A DNA stretch of 64,000 nt from Anniella stebbinsi (taxonomy: Eukaryota; Chordata; Lepidosauria; Squamata; Anniellidae). The stretch is from NCBI GenBank assembly GCA_029215795.1, contig JARDYH010000007.1, positions 93,201,263-93,265,262 on the forward strand, in the 5' to 3' direction. The position numbers and the translations under genes are program-made. Below, piece after piece: positions 37,401 through 45,720 of this stretch (the first letter of the stretch is position 1; every line of letters begins with the position of its first letter). The notes beneath the pieces are model-generated. The model was not told the DNA's origin. It made no database searches and worked only from the letters and a program-made list of their open reading frames with translations.

Positions 37401-38330
37401 CGCAGTAGTTTTCCTATGGCTACCTTGCGTATTCATTTTGCTGACCTTAGTTTCCTGTCAGAAACCAGTCATGCTGAACCGAAAGTGTGTTTCTTGAAAG
37501 GAGTTTCATGTTTTTCTAACCTTTCATTTTCCTCGATTTGTTCCTCCTTCTACTTATTATGTCAGTTACTGTGTTTTGAGGAATAATAGCTTCCTCTGGA
37601 GAACCTCTGCTTGGACATGTACAAGAAGGGCGTGATCTTGAGGGTACATGATGCAACCACTTTGCTGAAGCTAAGCAGGTCTGGGCCTGGTCAGTGCTTG
37701 GATGGGAGATCGCCCGGAAGCCCAGTACATGCGCTTGGGAATTCCGTGATGGACATAAGGCGGGATATAAAATGTACTCAATCAAAAAGTAGTTTATCAG
37801 GGGAACAAAGAAGGTTTGGGTGATAAGCATGAAAACAGACAGCTTTACCTTGCTGTTGAAGCACTCTGCTTATTTGTAGAGAAGCACACTTCTTTAAAGG
37901 AAGCGGTCCTTTAAGAAACTGCTGCTCAGTGGAGGGTATACCCAGCAAATTCTGGTCAATTCTGTGTTTGGATTGTGCCAGCTGAAGTGACCATTTCATC
38001 TGCCATTCGGTACCCTTGAAAACTGGCACAGTCCCTCAGTGGCTTGCGTGTGCTAAATAGCACTACCTTCACTTTCCAGTCCCCTGGGTGCACCATTTGG
38101 TAGCTTTCTGAAATCTCTGCCTTTGGAGTCTTTCTCGAGGATACTTGCTAACATAATGATTCATGGAAACCAGACTTGCTGTTATCCTTTTTTGTCTTGG
38201 CTCAGTGTACTAATGTGTTTTCCTTTCTGCAGGTCAAGATGATTGGAATGGAACCCGGCCCTCCCTCAAGGCCCCTCCGGCAAGGCCAGTGAAAGGAGCG
38301 TACAGAGAGCACCCATACGGACGCTATTAA
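9022..38330 (+). CDS. KHDRBS1: KHDRBS1 (Sam68), full coding region, nine exons
   Basis: STAR-family RNA-binding protein that binds U/A-rich RNA, regulates splicing and RNA fate in the nucleus, and is a Src-family kinase substrate (known for the family). Joined exons 9022-9364, 18845-18969, 22657-22773, 29623-29769, 32444-32577, 33784-33997, 34996-35063, 36447-36505 and 38233-38330 give 1305 bases, 434 residues plus TAA; human is 443. All introns are GT-AG and every junction keeps frame. Layout: low-complexity Gly/Pro-rich N-terminus (1-89), QUA1 from about 90, KH domain about 150-244 with GPQG loop at 165-168, RG- and proline-rich region (245-360), Tyr-rich tail with C-terminal nuclear localisation sequence ending HPYGRY. 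The frame shows no disruption. Intron 3 holds a DIRS element in sense orientation. Confidence 0.97.
13190..13312 (+). mobile_element. LINE 3' tail fragment
   Basis: GTTGTAAGCCGTCTCAAGTG, then GGGATATAAATCTCTCTATA and AAATAAATATATG, the typical terminal structure of squamate L2/CR1 tails. In intron 1 of KHDRBS1. Confidence 0.6.
13938..14632. repeat. Interspersed repeat with TAGAGATG ends, long copy
   Basis: 695 bases, starting TAGAGATGTAAAATTTCCAG and ending CCTTCACATCTCTA (short inverted ends). Flanks ATATTGTG and GTATTGTA agree at 6 of 8 positions, a possible decayed 8-bp duplication. No ORF. Same family: 2192-2262, 15065-15175, 16971-17179 and 63438 to the window end. Confidence 0.65.
16971..17179. 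repeat. Same TAGAGATG-end repeat, internally deleted copy
   Basis: Carries CCCCCATGGCTTCAAAATTT (inverted relative to the start of other copies) and ends CCAAGCCTTCACATCTTTA. Much of the middle is absent. In intron 1 of KHDRBS1. Confidence 0.6.
18845..18969 (+). CDS. KHDRBS1: KHDRBS1 coding exon 2 (QUA1 to KH start)
   Basis: Follows a T-rich tract ending TTTAG. Encodes [20 protein letters not shown] and then [20 protein letters not shown], i.e. the end of QUA1 and the first KH strand. Ends after PK at a GTAACG donor. Length 125 restores phase 0. Confidence 0.96.
19031..19247. mobile_element. Palindromic MITE with TGACCCTGTTCAGA ends
   Basis: 217 bases; TGACCCTGTTCAGACAACAC is inverted at the other end as TCATCTGAACAGGGTCA, with repeated CTAAGCC/GGTTAG blocks between. 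A 3-bp ATT may flank GACCCTG...CAGGGTC on both sides. No coding capacity. In intron 2 of KHDRBS1, 61 bases after exon 2. Confidence 0.7.
19330..22430 (-). mobile_element. Old L2 LINE, antisense, intron 2 of KHDRBS1
   Basis: Read on the minus strand, broken reading frames give L2 RT traces: [16 protein letters not shown] near 20800, [15 protein letters not shown] near 20490, and further on C-terminal remnants [14 protein letters not shown] near 20080 and a [12 protein letters not shown] block near 19890. Endonuclease-side sequence is recognisable to about 22000. Many stops and frameshifts. A SINE-like 3' fragment is inserted at about 20250-20405. Confidence 0.7.
22657..22773 (+). CDS. KHDRBS1: KHDRBS1 coding exon 3 (KH domain core)
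   Basis: Acceptor TCTCTCTTAG. Encodes [19 protein letters not shown] followed by [20 protein letters not shown]. It contains the GXXG (GPQG) nucleic-acid-binding loop of the KH fold. 39 codons, phase 0 at both ends, so skipping it would keep frame while removing the RNA-binding loop. Donor GTAGGG. Confidence 0.97.
23041..23219 (+). repeat. DIRS left inverted terminal repeat
   Basis: Begins CTTCTTCATGGTCTCTGTGC. It is the reverse complement, with scattered differences, of the right terminal repeat: shared blocks include CACACACTATGGGCTCGCG, CCTATCGCGCATGCTTG and CTTACCTCAGTTCT. The outer border is set by the break point inside the internal complementary region. Confidence 0.88.
23405..25025 (+). 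pseudogene. DIRS gag-like ORF, frameshifted
   Basis: Starts [17 protein letters not shown] and has a Cys-rich motif CTSC...CLLCLGEAH like the zinc-binding start of vertebrate DIRS gag proteins. Reading then changes frame: about 23405-23820, 23833-24210, 24254-24763 and 24816-25025 are each open in turn. The last contains [20 protein letters not shown]. At least three frame breaks make it a pseudogene. The middle is Ser/Pro/Val-rich and carries many GGTACC motifs. Confidence 0.75.
24994..27384 (+). pseudogene. DIRS reverse transcriptase-RNase H, one in-frame stop
   Basis: One frame runs through RT and RNase H, broken only by TAG at 26590-26592. RT motifs: [48 protein letters not shown] and YLDDWLIV (catalytic DD). 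RNase H begins directly after the stop with [10 protein letters not shown] (first catalytic Asp), then [16 protein letters not shown] and the [15 protein letters not shown] block. Without the stop the product would be close to 800 residues. The stop could be a mutation or a read-through site; a single copy cannot tell. Confidence 0.88.
27396..28346 (+). CDS. DIRS tyrosine recombinase (uninterrupted)
   Basis: About 316 codons open to TGA, first codon uncertain (no clear ATG at the start; the frame opens just after the RT-RNase H stop). Tyrosine-recombinase signature: SARRSSEL carries the first catalytic Arg, [10 protein letters not shown] carries the His-x-x-Arg pair, [17 protein letters not shown] carries Trp and the nucleophilic Tyr near the C-terminus. 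It would join the circular cDNA to target DNA. All key residues I can recognise are present, so this ORF could still encode an active enzyme. Confidence 0.88.
   Translation: MVESILLEARKPSSRASYDSKWNKFVTFMSNKGLNPTTCGIADVLAFLHSLHTAGLKPASIKVYLAAISTRHDYVQGSSVFTHPLSKQFLRGLRNLRPPLRPVVPQWSLSVVLAALTSKPFESLATVSTKLLTFKVAFLVAITSARRSSELCTLMIDPPYTQFFRDKVVLRPVPSFWPKIISGFHINQSIVLPTFFHASSDPLSSKLHTLDVRRALAFYKSRTANYRKSDSLFVCNGGKTKGRPVSSQRLAKWIVQTIFLAYQLAGKEPPDGLKAHSTRGLATSKALDRGIALPELCRAATWSNASTFVTHYKLDV
28450..28543 (+). repeat. DIRS internal complementary region
   Basis: 28450-28484 is the reverse complement of the first 35 bases of the left end (one difference at the ATGG/GTGG site). 28485-28543 is the reverse complement of the last 60 or so bases of the right end. 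The junction GAAGAAG/AAATGC marks where both termini meet, as expected for the template that restores and circularises the ends. Confidence 0.9.
28655..28856 (-). repeat. DIRS right inverted terminal repeat
   Basis: Inverted copy of 23041-23219 that extends about 32 bases further out, ending GTAAGCAACCTGCATTT. Unequal ITR lengths with an outer extension matched by the internal complementary region are typical of DIRS elements. It contains two consensus splice donors on the + strand (28684 and 28840). Confidence 0.88.
29623..29769 (+). CDS. KHDRBS1: KHDRBS1 coding exon 4 (KH domain end)
   Basis: Acceptor TGTTTTCAG. 49 codons starting [20 protein letters not shown] and ending VKKFLVP, i.e. the variable loop, third strand and last helix of the KH domain running into QUA2. 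Donor GTACAT. Phase 0 at both ends. Confidence 0.97.
30460..30760 (+). mobile_element. CR1 LINE 3' fragment nested in a MITE
   Basis: Encodes the CR1 C-terminus [36 protein letters not shown] and [16 protein letters not shown], then the usual 3' end GGGTTGGACTCGATGGCCTC and TTCCAACTCTACTATTCTTT. Flanked on both sides by the two halves of a palindromic MITE. Lies in intron 4 of KHDRBS1. Confidence 0.85.
31392..31418 (+). repeat. GT microsatellite
   Basis: Thirteen TG units in intron 4 of KHDRBS1, inside an otherwise unremarkable stretch. Confidence 0.95.
31690..31880 (-). mobile_element. L2-type LINE 3' end, antisense
   Basis: On the minus strand it reads as the 3' part of an L2, ending ACTGCCCAGAGAGCTTTGGC and a poly(ATAAAT)-like tail. 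In intron 4 of KHDRBS1. Confidence 0.7.
32444..32577 (+). CDS. KHDRBS1: KHDRBS1 coding exon 5 (QUA2 and first RG/Pro region)
   Basis: Acceptor TTTGCTTAG. Encodes [20 protein letters not shown], the QUA2-like conserved block, then [17 protein letters not shown] and a five-proline run before VPR. RG repeats are arginine-methylation sites and the proline motifs bind SH3/WW domains in the family. Ends in phase 2. Confidence 0.96.
33784..33997 (+). CDS. KHDRBS1: KHDRBS1 coding exon 6 (RG/Pro-rich region)
   Basis: Acceptor TTTTCATAG. Encodes RGRGVG, then six prolines, [17 protein letters not shown], a second RG series and [15 protein letters not shown]. Compared with my memory of human (VGPPRGAL) the proline run is about four residues longer. 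Donor GTAAGA, phase 0. Confidence 0.95.
34996..35063 (+). CDS. KHDRBS1: KHDRBS1 coding exon 7 (Tyr-rich region)
   Basis: Acceptor CCATTTCAG. Encodes [19 protein letters not shown] and QGQ, the tyrosine-rich segment phosphorylated by Src-type kinases in Sam68. Donor GTAAGT, phase 2. Confidence 0.95.
35200..36045 (-). mobile_element. Penelope-like element, 3' end, antisense
   Basis: On the minus strand 36044-35941 reads [20 protein letters not shown] then [13 protein letters not shown], which has the form of the C-terminus of the GIY-YIG endonuclease region of Penelope-like elements (R-E-x-FWI-x-L-x-T-x-x-P-x-GLN). About 550 bases further on lies CTGAAGA...GAAACGC, a hammerhead-like core as found in Penelope terminal repeats. 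No RT part is seen; the copy is 5'-truncated. In intron 7 of KHDRBS1. Limits are estimates. Confidence 0.6.
35368..35392 (-). ncRNA. Hammerhead-ribozyme-like core, Penelope terminal region
   Basis: Minus strand: CTGAAGA, an 11-base spacer, GAAACGC. This matches the invariant hammerhead pattern CUGANGA-(stem II)-GAAAC. GACA/UGUU can pair in the spacer but leaves an unpaired A next to the core, so stem II is weak. Probably decayed and inactive. Confidence 0.4.
36447..36505 (+). CDS. KHDRBS1: KHDRBS1 coding exon 8 (Tyr-rich region)
   Basis: Acceptor GTCTTCCAG. Encodes [19 protein letters not shown]. Fits between exons 7 and 9 with phases 2 and 1. Donor GTACGT. Confidence 0.94.
37627..37790 (+). 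mobile_element. 5S-rRNA-derived SINE
   Basis: 37663-37721 matches the 3' half of vertebrate 5S rRNA: GAAGCTAAGCAGGTCTGGGC, then CTTGGATGGGAGATCGCC. This holds the internal Pol III promoter elements (A-box-like AGCTAAGCAGG, C box GGATGGGAGA). Then comes a LINE-like tail, AAGGCGGGATATAAAATG, and an A-rich end. The LINE-type tail shows it is a retroposon, not a bare 5S pseudogene. In intron 8 of KHDRBS1. Confidence 0.8.
38233..38330 (+). CDS. KHDRBS1: KHDRBS1 coding exon 9 with stop
   Basis: Acceptor TCTGCAG. Encodes [19 protein letters not shown] then [13 protein letters not shown] and TAA, identical over most of its length to my memory of the human C-terminus, which carries the nuclear localisation signal. 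Confidence 0.97.
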
Positions 38331-39530
38331 AGCATTCCTGAGGGGGAAATATCACTTTTGAGCAAACAGTTGTTTCTGATTCTTGTATCTCCCAGGAGTC
38401 CTGTTGCTTTACCCACAACAGACAAGTAATTGTCTCCCTGATTTTTCTCTGACTCCCTTTTTCTCCCACCTTCTCTCCTCCCCCACCACTGACCCTGCAT
38501 TCTGGCTTCTGTATGTAGTACTTTTAAAATAAGTTAGATTTAGAAAACTGAATTCAATTTTTAAGTGTGTAGACTGCTTTTCTTTCTGTTTAGATATATT
38601 AAAAAAAACAACTGTACCTTTAAAAAGAAAACGTTGAGATAAAATGTTAGTTTCCAAAGTGACATGCTTGCTTAACAGTTATGAAATTAAAGTTTGTTAA
38701 TCTTTAAGTATTTTTTGTTTCTTAGGTAACCCATAAAAGTTGTAGTTGCAGAGTCCCAAAGTAGGCTACATTTCAAAATTCAGGGTTGTTTTTTATGAAT
38801 TAAAATCATAAGGTAAATGGTAGTGACTGCCGCAGTTTAAAAGTAAGCTCAAATGTAAAAACTTTGCCCTTAAAAGCAGATTGCTTGATTAATCTTAAGT
38901 TTAAATGTTAATAGAAAGGATCCTCTTTAACAAATTAAACAGTGGTGTTTTTTCTTCAGTCAATTAACTACAAAAAAATTAGGTTTGTAACGTTGACTCT
39001 TACCATGTGGGTTGTGAAAACTAGCCCCAGTGTGGAGATGCTAGTAGCGGAGGTTTTCCAGCAAAAGGTGTTCTTAGTTTAATTCTGCATGAAGAACTTT
39101 TAAGAGAAGTGGACATCTAGCTGCTCTGTAATTTTTTATATTGCTCTAACTGCCCAGTGTTTTGATATTAGGAAGTATTAAATGAATAGCTGTGCATTGT
39201 GTCTCTCTTTTTTCTTAAAGGAAGAGCTGAACACTTGAGTGTTTGCAGTACATAATACAGCTCAGGCTTAAAACTGGCAAAACCGTCAAGCTTTTTAGCC
39301 ATTCCAATGACATGTTTGTATGTCTCGGCTCTAGCATTATGTTAAAAAGGGACATTGCAGCTGAAAAACCAAGGAGAAAGCTTATTTTGTACATAGATTT
39401 GTACGCTGTCCTCCCATTTTGTTCTTGGAAGATTAAATGCTACTACATGTGTAAAGCCTGCCTAAATAGGTAGCTAAAATTTGTCAAGATGTCTGCAGCA
39501 GTTTGTCAATAAAGTTTAGTCCTTTTTTAA
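38331..39530 (+). other. KHDRBS1: KHDRBS1 3' UTR
   Basis: About 1.2 kb of AT-rich, repeat-poor sequence follows the stop. It ends near an AATAAA at 39508-39513 with T-rich sequence downstream. An earlier ATTAAA near 38686 and a later AATAAA near 39600 are alternative candidates. The absence of recognisable repeats across 1.2 kb, unlike its surroundings, fits a constrained UTR. The end point is inferred. Confidence 0.75.
39508..39513 (+). terminator. KHDRBS1: Polyadenylation signal AATAAA, KHDRBS1
   Basis: Canonical hexamer in context GTCAATAAAGTTTAG, followed within 15 bases by a T run, about 1.2 kb after the stop codon. Most likely main 3' end of the KHDRBS1 mRNA. Confidence 0.65.
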
Positions 39531-42500
39531 TCAAAGTAAATGTGATGAATTGTCATTTTTTTAATTTTGCTCAAGCAGTAAAATAGATCTTCCTCTTTCA
39601 ATAAATTTAAATTAATGCTAAAGTACATGGTCTGTTTGTTTCTTTAAAAAAGACACCTAAAATCCAAAGGCGTTTTTAAAATGGTGTGTTCCGAATCTTA
39701 AAAACTTTACCAAGCTGAGTGAGCTTAATTTTAAAACAGAATTGTTTTTCACCCCCTGGAAGTTGAGTTGTTGTGCCAGAAACTGAACTTCAAGTGGCAG
39801 CATCTATGTTCTGTTTTACTGAACATTTGAGACACCTGCCGGCTTTTGAACTCTAGCCTGTGGACAGCTGCTTCAGCGCCATCATCTTTGTAGCTGCTAT
39901 TGGTTTCAGATGGGCACAGCAGCATTCTTTCACAAGCCCCATTTATTTTGGTGATGCTTGCGCAAGGAATGCTCCCAGTGGATTGCACCCTCTGTAGAGG
40001 CTGAACTGTTGATTCAAAAGTAATACTTGGTCAAAATTAGTGTAATGTTCTAAGAACTCCAAAAGCCTTTTTTTTTACCAGTAGAAAAGGAAGCTTCTTC
40101 CTTGTGACGTAGCCACAGATGTCCTTCTCCGACTGCCTGCTTTTCAGGGTGGCATTCCCTTGGGTTCCAATGCAAAAACAGTGACTTACGTAGGGTGCAG
40201 GCAGATTGTTCACCATAGCCCATTAGGAAAGGCACATAATACAGCTTTGAAAACAGCCAGCCTGCCCACGCAGCCCCATGTCTCAAAGGAGAAAGAGAAC
40301 CGGATTCCCTGTCTGAAGGAAAGTATATCAACATGGGCCATGTGGCTCAGTGGCTGTTTACAAACTTGGCATAATAGCCAAACAGACTGTTGTGTAGAGT
40401 TGGTGGCTTGTTTGTCTTCTCCCTCCTTGGCAAAATTGTAAAATCAGATATTCACTGGGAAAGAACTGCTTGGGGGTGAAAAAAAAAGTCCACTGTTACT
40501 GTCAAATTGCTCATAGCAGTGCATGATTGAGGGAAACTTAAAAGCCAAAAAAGAGAGAGTTGTATTTGTAGATTGTTATTTTAAAAAAATGTAAATAACT
40601 GAATTTTCCGCAACGGTTTGGAGTCAGCTTTCAGGGCTTAATGTCTTGCTTGATGAAAAGATCGCCCAAACCCCCCTTTTAAAGGAAAATTATCGCAGGA
40701 GAATTCAGGATGTCTTAAAGCTAACATGCACCGAAAAACTCAAAAGGTAACCTAAATGTCTGATTTTAATAGCACATTTATTTTACATAAAACTTGTGAC
40801 GGCAACTTGCATAAACTTTTTTTTATTACTGAAGAAGTTCTTCAAATGTTAATTTTAATGCAAAATTTTGTTCAAAAAAAGATGTTTTAAAAATAGAGAC
40901 TTAAAATACATCCACTTGCTTCTGCATAAATTAGTAATAATGTTTTAATACTTGTGCCCTTTTGTCAATGGACCGTAACCTTGGGCAAAAAAAGCAATAA
41001 GAGTCAAACCTTAAATATCAAAAATGGATGTAAGCTAGTCCTCTGTTTGCCAACACAATCTGCTCACTTATTCAAGTAAAAACCTCAGCCCATATTGTCC
41101 CAATATTGCTGATCACTATATTAAACTTTCTAGTATTTAGGCATTAAGTTGCATGTTTTCTTTTCCTGGAGTGTTTAAATTGCATGCAAGAGTTCTGTCA
41201 GACTTTGTCTCAAGTTATGTGTGATTCTGAGGATACTTATCTTGTTCTCTGTTTGCAGGAAGGAGGTGCTCTGCTGTTCAGGGTGGAAATGGCTTTTGTT
41301 GAGAACAAATTTGGTATGCTATCCAGCTGTTTCTACTTGTCTGCTTTTGGAACCAAGGTCACTGGTAATTCGCATAGAGTGCATTTGCATGGACAGTCAC
41401 TTCATTTCAATAAGCCCTGACTAGCCTTTGATTTCTGGCCTGTTTTGACTAAGGGAGGACTTCAGTGCAGATGGAGGAGGACGAACAAGGCTGTGAACTC
41501 CAGGCTTTTACAATCAAAACACCAATCTAAACTCAGTTTCTGTATTGGAAAAAGTTGAATTCTGCAAATCTGCATAACTTTATGCTTTAAAATACCCCAC
41601 ACATTTTCAAGAAGCAAAATTCTATGAAAAATACTTCCCATGCGCTTGTGGCAGTAGTGATCAACGGCAGGAGATCTGGGGGGCATTTTTTACACCTGGA
41701 CAATCTCCCTGGAAACAACTCCCCATGGGCTCCCCATCCCAAAAAGTTTTGTAAAAAGAGAAATTGCCAGTTTGCCACCGAAATTTGGGAATAAACCACA
41801 CCATATTGCTACAGAGCATTACAAGGGTTAAAATTACCTAGCTTTGGCTTTTTAGGTCTCCCTAGCCACTATGGATGCCATTTTTGTTTGTTTGTTTTAA
41901 AAACATTGGGGTGGGGGAATGGGTCAGCAGGGGCTGCATGTTGTCCACGCCTTTCTTACGGAATACAGCAGGGTGGAAACGTGCCAGATGTTAAAGTACA
42001 ACCCATATTTCTTCTCATTGGCCATACTGGCTGGGGCTGATGAGAGGTGTGAATCCAACATCTGGAGGATGGCTAGTTTCCCACCCCAGCATACAGAAAG
42101 CCTTGCTTCAGCTACTCTGGAACTGTTGGTTCATGTGAATGTTGCTGGCAACAACGGAGTCTCCAATCTATAAGTTATTCCAACAATCATTGAAGATACA
42201 ATGAAATAAAGGCTGCCATATGGGTCATCTATGTAGTCCCCTCCTTAACCTAATACTTTAAAGACCCAGTTTGCACAAACTACCCATATTTTGTTAACCA
42301 TGGGTTGTTTGTGAACATGCAGGAGTGAGCAAGCAAGCTGGTTCTTGCCTGTTTCTTTTCTAATAACTACTCAGGAACACCCCATTCCTACATGGTTCAA
42401 TTATGTCTGAATTCTAGATTATTTAGCGGTTAAAACATAGAGTTTACCTTAAAACAAGCCCCAAGTTAACTGAGTTTAACTCCGGAACAACCCAGTTTCT

Positions 42501-42701
42501 GGGTTCATGTCACAGAACAATCCAGAAATGAGGTGTTTCTGGGTTGCTAATTGAAAGTAAAAGTGGCAAGCGGGCAGGAGATAACCTCCCAAGCCACCCA
42601 CCTCTGGGCAATTCCTGGATTAAACAACCCAGAAATTGGCTATTAAGTGTGAACTATCAATAATGGAAGAACTCCCTCTAGTGGCTTTAGAATGATCATC
42701 C

Positions 42702-43384
42702 CAGGGGTCCCTAACATGATGCCCATAGGCATCCAAAATATTTTAATTCTTTCAATGTTCATACATGGATTTGTATGGAATGCATACAACTTTCTAGCAG
42801 TTATACATGGGCTGCAGCAAAAGCGGACCTCAAGTATCCATTGCCTATATGCCACCCTTTCAAATATTGGAAATGTTGTAAGGCCCTCAATCATTGCATT
42901 ATAGGAGGTGCGTGTTCATCCTTCCACTGTTGTAAGATTAGACTTTTGGCTGTCAAAATAGTGCAGAGAATCCATTCACGCTGACCATTTCTTAATTTCT
43001 TTGAAGCAGGTAAATAATTTAAAAGCATGTGTGTCAATGAATATTAAAGACTGTTCCAGCACAAAATTTTCTGTGTGATAACTTCGCCACAAAAAGAAGG
43101 AACTACTGGACATTGCCAAAAGATATGTTTAAAAGATATGTTTAAAAGAAGCATTACTTGTGTTGCACTGCCAGCAATTAGCTGAATAAGCCAATCCCTT
43201 ATTAAAAAGACATTGTGGTGTCCAATAGACAGGAATCAAACATTTTTACTGAGTAAGAAACAGCCTAAGATCCATAGACACCACAGGTGGACACCAAAAT
43301 GATTAGGCATTGTGTGGTGGTGCCCACAGCAGTACCTCAAATTCCCAAATGAACCTCCAGGTCCAAAAAGGTTGGGGACCCCTG
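42702..43384. mobile_element. hAT-like non-autonomous element
   Basis: Ends CAGGGGTCCCTAAC and its inverse GTTGGGGACCCCTG, the terminal form of hAT/Charlie-type elements. About 680 bases, no intact ORF. Flanks GATCATCC and TTGTATCT do not match, so the target duplication has decayed or the limits are off. Confidence 0.6.
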
Positions 43385-43978
43385 TTGTATCTAGTTAGGA
43401 CTTGCTTGCTGCCTCCTTCAGACCCTAAAGTAAAGTAGTGTGATTGTGGCAGCACTACAAGCTTGGAAGGTACGAGTTACAGCTACTAGGTTAAACTGTT
43501 TAAAGGAGAGGAGCAGTGGGTTGGTCAGCACATTTCAGAGTAGCCTGAAAAGCTGAAATTCTGGCCCAAATCAGCTAGACCAAGGCTTCTATCACAAGAG
43601 GGAAAAAGAAACCACTGTGTCCAGAAAACTGTTAAGTTATACCATTAGGATAAACCAGGCAAACAGTTTTTGCATATTGAAAGATTTCCATAGTAACTTA
43701 GCTTTTGATCTCTTGAGGCCACAGACCTACAAAACCACATTCAGGCATTGAAGCAGAATGGTACTGCTGAAGAGGCAGGGCTCCTTTGAAAATCTGTTGC
43801 TTTTTACTGCTAGTGGCAGGAACAGCAAACCTGTACCTCTTCAGCATTGCCTGCAACTTTCATCTGGGAGGGGGGCGCCTAAAGCCATTTTAAGAACCAT
43901 TGGCATATAACTTTTCCAGCATAATTGCTGATTACCTGCTATCTTTCAATAGCTTTCTCCTCTTTTCTTCCAATAGGT

Positions 43979-44470
43979 GGAATCTTTAAATCCAAGAAGA
44001 TGACTTGGAGGCAACTTTATAAGGGGCATATTCTTACCAAGCAGTGCTCTCTGGAGAATTGCCAATCTCTGTAAATTACATTTGTGCAAACAGGGTCTTC
44101 AGAGGGTCTTTTTGTTTTTAACCGAGATTTGGTTTTGTGTCCGGTGTCCTTTTAATTCGGCTTACTTAAAACAACTAAAACAACTAAACCAAAAACTGGA
44201 AGTGCTAGCGAATAAACATCCAGAGCATGTGTCACAAGTTTGCATAAGCTACGGTCAGAAAATATGCTAGTGTATATGCGGTTCAAAAGTACCTAAACCA
44301 CTCTGCCCTAATAACATGATTACTATGTGCACTTCTCACTTTAAGTGATCACACCGGTTTTCTGGATGTCTTTTGTTTGTAAATCTGCTGCTTGGCCTAT
44401 TACTGGAACAGAGAATGGACCCTGTTATATTTTAGTGTGCTGTATTTTTGAGTACGTTTTAATAAAGGTA
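43979..44470 (+). other. Possible distal terminal exon or alternative 3' UTR
   Basis: A good acceptor (TCTTTTCTTCCAATAG) at 43978 is followed by about 480 repeat-free bases and an AATAAA in context TTTTAATAAAGGTACTC near 44460, with a T run after it. This would fit an alternative last exon of KHDRBS1 or a non-coding transcript. Sequence alone does not decide; no long ORF. Confidence 0.3.
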
Positions 44471-45477
44471 CTCTTTTTTTAAAAAAACAACAACCGTGAA
44501 TTCATGTTGCTCATTTAATCAGTTTGAGCATATTTAAGAATTTCGTCTGAACTTCATTTTCAAGATACAATTCAACCTTTGAAGGGATCAGAAGAGAGAC
44601 TAAAACCATCCTAATGTTGGAAGACCTAAGAAATAATACAAACACTTGAATCTCTTGGTTTTGTAGGAATTGCTATATATGATGCGTAACAGAAATGTTT
44701 AGGCTTAATTATAACAGCTGCCTTATTGTCCAAAATTAATGGCATTCTTTTCATGCAAGCTATTTTGGAAGTGATGAGACGGGGAAAGAATCCTCTGCCC
44801 AGAGCTTTCTTTTTGTTCATTAAGCCTTTAGTGCTCACTGCTTACATTTCATCTCTTTTCTTCACAACCTGAAAGTCTAGAAACGCAACGTTTTAAACAA
44901 AGGAAGTGGAAAGTGATTCACCACTTGAGTCCTAGATATCAGATCAACTTGGGCTTGAAATTCTTGGCCAAAGTAAGCCCAAATCATCTGGCAAGGGAGC
45001 AGTCTTCGAAAGAGATGGCCTCCTTTACAGCAGGAACAAATTTCTAAAAGATAGGTGAAGGCAGCTTATTTTGTGCCAGCGATCAGCCTAAACACATACT
45101 GAATTTTCAGCTCTAGAAAATGCAATGCTTTTAACTACATGTAGCATTTATTTCCTGAGCATAAATTGGGCATAAGGGCTCCTGCTGTTGAAGGGCATGA
45201 TGGCTTCCAGTCCTGAGCCTCAAGGTCTCATTTTAGAAATGAAGTACTGAGCCTAAGGAGCCTGCTACCCTCTATTTTTTATTTAAAAGCATGTATATTA
45301 CCCACTATCAAGTTATCTGGGTGGTGTACAGAGAGCATTTAAAACCATAAAATGTATTTTAAAAAATACGCAAGTTTAAAAAGCATCAAAATAAACCAGT
45401 GTCATGCTCTTTTTTTAAAAAAGCACTAAAATGTTTTTTTAAAAACTGAAAAACCTTGGAAAATAAAGTTTTTGTAG

Positions 45478-45615
45478 GTGGCAATGTGGTCTAATGGTTA
45501 GAGTGCTGGACTGGGACTTGTTTCTAGTCGCCACTTGACTATGGAGCTCACTGGATGACTTTGGGCCAATTACTGACTCTGTAAACTACCTCACAGGGCT
45601 CTGAGGATAAGGCAG
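45478..45615 (+). mobile_element. tRNA-derived SINE
   Basis: tRNA-like head with TGGTCTAATGGTTAGAGTGC (A-box region), then the body GGATGACTTTGGGCCAATTA and CTACCTCACAGGGCTCTGAG, a SINE body widespread in squamates. The B box is degraded. A CR1-type tail follows. Confidence 0.7.
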
Positions 45616-45720
45616 GATATGCTTTAAGGTGGATTCCTGCATTGAGCAGGGGTTGGACTCGATGGCCTTATAGGCCCCTTCCAACTCAACTATTCTAGGA
45701 TTCTATGAAGTGTAATGAAT
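45615..45720 (+). mobile_element. CR1 3' tail fragment
   Basis: GGTTGGACTCGATGGCCTTA, CCCCTTCCAACTCAACTATT and an ATTCTATGA end; the same 3' tail type as 30690-30760. Follows directly on a tRNA-like SINE head. Confidence 0.75.

Noticed and set aside
37663..37721. Functional 5S rRNA gene
   Set aside because: Only the 3' half of 5S is present and a LINE-like tail follows, so it is a retroposon.
45480..45520. tRNA gene
   Set aside because: A tRNA-like A box is visible, but the cloverleaf is incomplete and a SINE body follows.
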